NCBI GenBank assembly: GCA_027001105.1
Contig: JALTMZ010000073.1
Location: 1 to 6,179, forward strand
Direction of reading: 5' to 3'
Source of the DNA: Thermococcus sp.
GTDB taxonomy: Archaea > Methanobacteriota_B > Thermococci > Thermococcales > Thermococcaceae
DNA length: 6,179 nucleotides
Both the position numbers and the translations under genes were made by a program. Below, piece after piece: positions 4,593 through 6,179 of the stretch; position 1 is the first letter of the stretch; each line of letters begins with the position of its first letter. Below the pieces are notes generated by a model. That model did not search any database and was not told the DNA's origin. It saw only the letters and a list, made by a program, of their open reading frames with translations.

Positions 4593-6179
4593 TCAACGAG
4601 CTCATGATAATAATTTTCGCACCATTGTTGGCTGGAGTTCTGGCATGGTTGCTTGATATCAAGGGTATTAGAGAGGCTATAGGAGTAATTGGTGCTGCGA
4701 TTCCTTTGGCATATCTCATCCAGGCATACCAGACCTTGGGATCCCAATCGAGCATCCAGTATTCAATAATCCTCACAGGATTCAAGTTCGAGTTTCTCCT
4801 CTATCAAATCAACTGGATATTTGCAATGATTGCTGGAGTTGTAGGCCTTGCCGCAGTGCTGGGAATGGTATCAACGGCAAGAGACAGCTACGAGTGGCTG
4901 TTTGCTTTGATGAGCCTAACAGGTGTCTATGGAGTATTCCTCGCTGATGATCTGGCGAGCTTTTTCATCTTCTGGGAAATAATGACATTCGGGTCATTCA
5001 TGATGGTGCTCAAGTACAACAGAAAAGCATCTCTTAAATACTTCCTGCTCAGCGTCTTTGGAGCCTATGCCATGCTCATAGCAATAGGCATTATCTATGC
5101 AAAGGTTGGTGCTTTAGACTTCGCAACAATTCAACAGGCGTTTTATCAAGACGCCATGAGGGGAGCCTTCGGAGCTGATACCCTCTTCAGCAGAAATGAT
5201 ATGCTGCTGGTCTTTGGGCTGTTCCTTGTAGCATTTGGTGTCAAGGCTGGAATGTTCCCGCTTCATGTATGGGCACCGGATGCATACAGCGAAACCAACC
5301 AGAGCTATACGGCAATGTTCAGTGGTGTTTTAAGCAAAGCTGGAGTTTATGGAATGCTTGTAATATACATTCTCCTTGGAACAAGGCTTGTTTATCAATT
5401 TGGAAGAATTGGTGCAGCTCCAAAATTCGGCTACATAATAGCCTTTCTTGGGGGTCTCACCATAATAGTCGGCGGTCTTTTAGCTGCTCTGCAGGAAGAC
5501 ATTAGAAAGCTCTTTGCATATTCAAGCATAAGTCAGATAGGCTACATCCTTGTAGGTATAGGAGTTGGAACAGCACTAAGCATTGAAGCTGCAATCTACC
5601 ATGCAATAAGCCATGCCCTCTTTAAGGGGCTCTTCTTCCTCATAGTAGCAACAATAGTGCTGAGAACCGGTAAGACAGAGTTCAAAGACATGGGCGGTTT
5701 AGCTGAAAAGATGCCGATAACCTTTGCAATGGCATTTGTTGCAATCCTCAGCTTAGCTGGAATCCCCCCACTTGTTGGATTTGCAAGCAAGTGGCTGCTC
5801 TTTGAAGCAGTAATTCACGAGAACATGCCAATCCTTGGTGGCATGATCTTCTTTGGCAGTGCAATAGGTTTCGTTTACCTCATCAGGTTCACCTATGCGG
5901 TGTGGTTTGGTCAAAGACCTACAGAGTTGGATGACACGAAGGATGCTCCGCTTCCGCTTGCAATAGCTATGGGAATTCTTGCCTTGCTCAATGTTGTCTT
6001 TGGAATTGCACCGGGCTTAGTCGCTAAAGAGCTCAACAAGATATTTGGCAAGGAGGTCATTGGGGGAACTATATACGAGCTTAATCTCGGCTTTGGTAGA
6101 TACAATGGTCTGTTCATTACAATATGGCTTGTAGTTGGCATAGTGATTGTTGCAATAATCTACTTCCTCGGAGCAAAGG
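4589..6179 (+). CDS. mbxH': Second antiporter-like subunit, Mbx/Mbs subunit H' (3' partial)
   Basis: The frame opens at ATG 4589, overlapping the mbxH stop, and stays open for 530 codons to the end of the window, so the C-terminus is missing. It is a paralogue of the preceding protein with the same transporter domain. It has E130 in helix 5 (FFIFWEIMTFGSF), K219 in helix 7 (FGVKAGMFPLHVWAPDAY), K250 in helix 8 (VLSKAGVYGM), H338, H342 and K346 (HAISHALFKGLFF), and K401 in helix 12 (IPPLVGFASKWLLFEA). All canonical charged positions are present. The middle of the protein aligns without net offset (K219, K250) and then carries eight extra residues between helix 8 and the histidine helix. An additional hydrophobic helix (about 510-528) lies near the window edge. 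Two tandem H subunits are the feature that separates mbx from mbh. It could alternatively belong to another Mrp-linked complex, such as a formate- or CO-linked hydrogenase cluster. Confidence 0.85.
   Translation, partial: MINELMIIIFAPLLAGVLAWLLDIKGIREAIGVIGAAIPLAYLIQAYQTLGSQSSIQYSIILTGFKFEFLLYQINWIFAMIAGVVGLAAVLGMVSTARDSYEWLFALMSLTGVYGVFLADDLASFFIFWEIMTFGSFMMVLKYNRKASLKYFLLSVFGAYAMLIAIGIIYAKVGALDFATIQQAFYQDAMRGAFGADTLFSRNDMLLVFGLFLVAFGVKAGMFPLHVWAPDAYSETNQSYTAMFSGVLSKAGVYGMLVIYILLGTRLVYQFGRIGAAPKFGYIIAFLGGLTIIVGGLLAALQEDIRKLFAYSSISQIGYILVGIGVGTALSIEAAIYHAISHALFKGLFFLIVATIVLRTGKTEFKDMGGLAEKMPITFAMAFVAILSLAGIPPLVGFASKWLLFEAVIHENMPILGGMIFFGSAIGFVYLIRFTYAVWFGQRPTELDDTKDAPLPLAIAMGILALLNVVFGIAPGLVAKELNKIFGKEVIGGTIYELNLGFGRYNGLFITIWLVVGIVIVAIIYFLGAK

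Noticed and set aside
4547..4785. Overlapping minus-strand open frames opposite the mbxH/mbxH' junction, and similar ones at 1581-1790, 2084-2350, 2480-2761, 3323-3526, 5596-5790 and 5911-6141
   Set aside because: All are antisense to well-supported conserved membrane-protein genes and show no family features; they are reading-frame shadows.
5269..5505. 78-codon plus-strand frame inside mbxH'
   Set aside because: It is out of frame within a region where the mbxH' frame encodes conserved helix 7 and 8 motifs; no evidence of a frameshift or second product.

Overview
The window looks archaeal and most like Thermococcales (Thermococcus/Pyrococcus group; genus not resolved). The evidence is the gene content, the AT-leaning base composition with many ATA, AGA and AGG codons, a strong BRE/TATA promoter, purine-rich Shine-Dalgarno sites (GGAGG) and genes packed with ATGA stop/start overlaps. 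All genes lie on the plus strand.

Layout: (1) bases 2-367 hold the 3' part of an ACT-domain protein resembling archaeal predicted regulators of amino-acid metabolism. (2) Bases 368-638 are a non-coding gap of about 270 bases with a T-rich termination region, a large palindrome matching the published binding motif of the sulfur-response regulator SurR, a canonical BRE/TATA box, and a second, imperfect SurR-like site where transcription should start. (3) Bases 639-6179 hold eight tightly coupled membrane-protein genes in the order MrpE, MrpF, MrpG, DUF4040 (MbhD-like), a fused MbhE-MrpB protein, MrpC, an MrpD-like subunit (H) and a second antiporter-like subunit (H'). The last runs off the window.

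This gene order, with two tandem large antiporter-like subunits (H and H'), fits the front half of the mbx/mbs operon. That operon encodes the membrane-bound sulfane sulfur reductase, formerly called Mbx, of Thermococcales. The single-H membrane-bound hydrogenase (mbh) operon fits less well. The genes seen here would form the ion-translocating membrane arm: the A, B, C, D, E/F and G subunits form a sodium/proton antiporter-like module, and H and H' are the two large channel subunits. The ferredoxin-oxidising arm (mbxM, J, K, L, N) would be expected just downstream and is not in view, so the Mbx identity is an inference from order and duplication.

The best candidates for a second look are the SurR-like double site around the promoter, whose arrangement suggests both activator-type and repressor-type placement, and the swap of the conserved mid-membrane lysine for glutamate in H (E219) but not in H' (K219).
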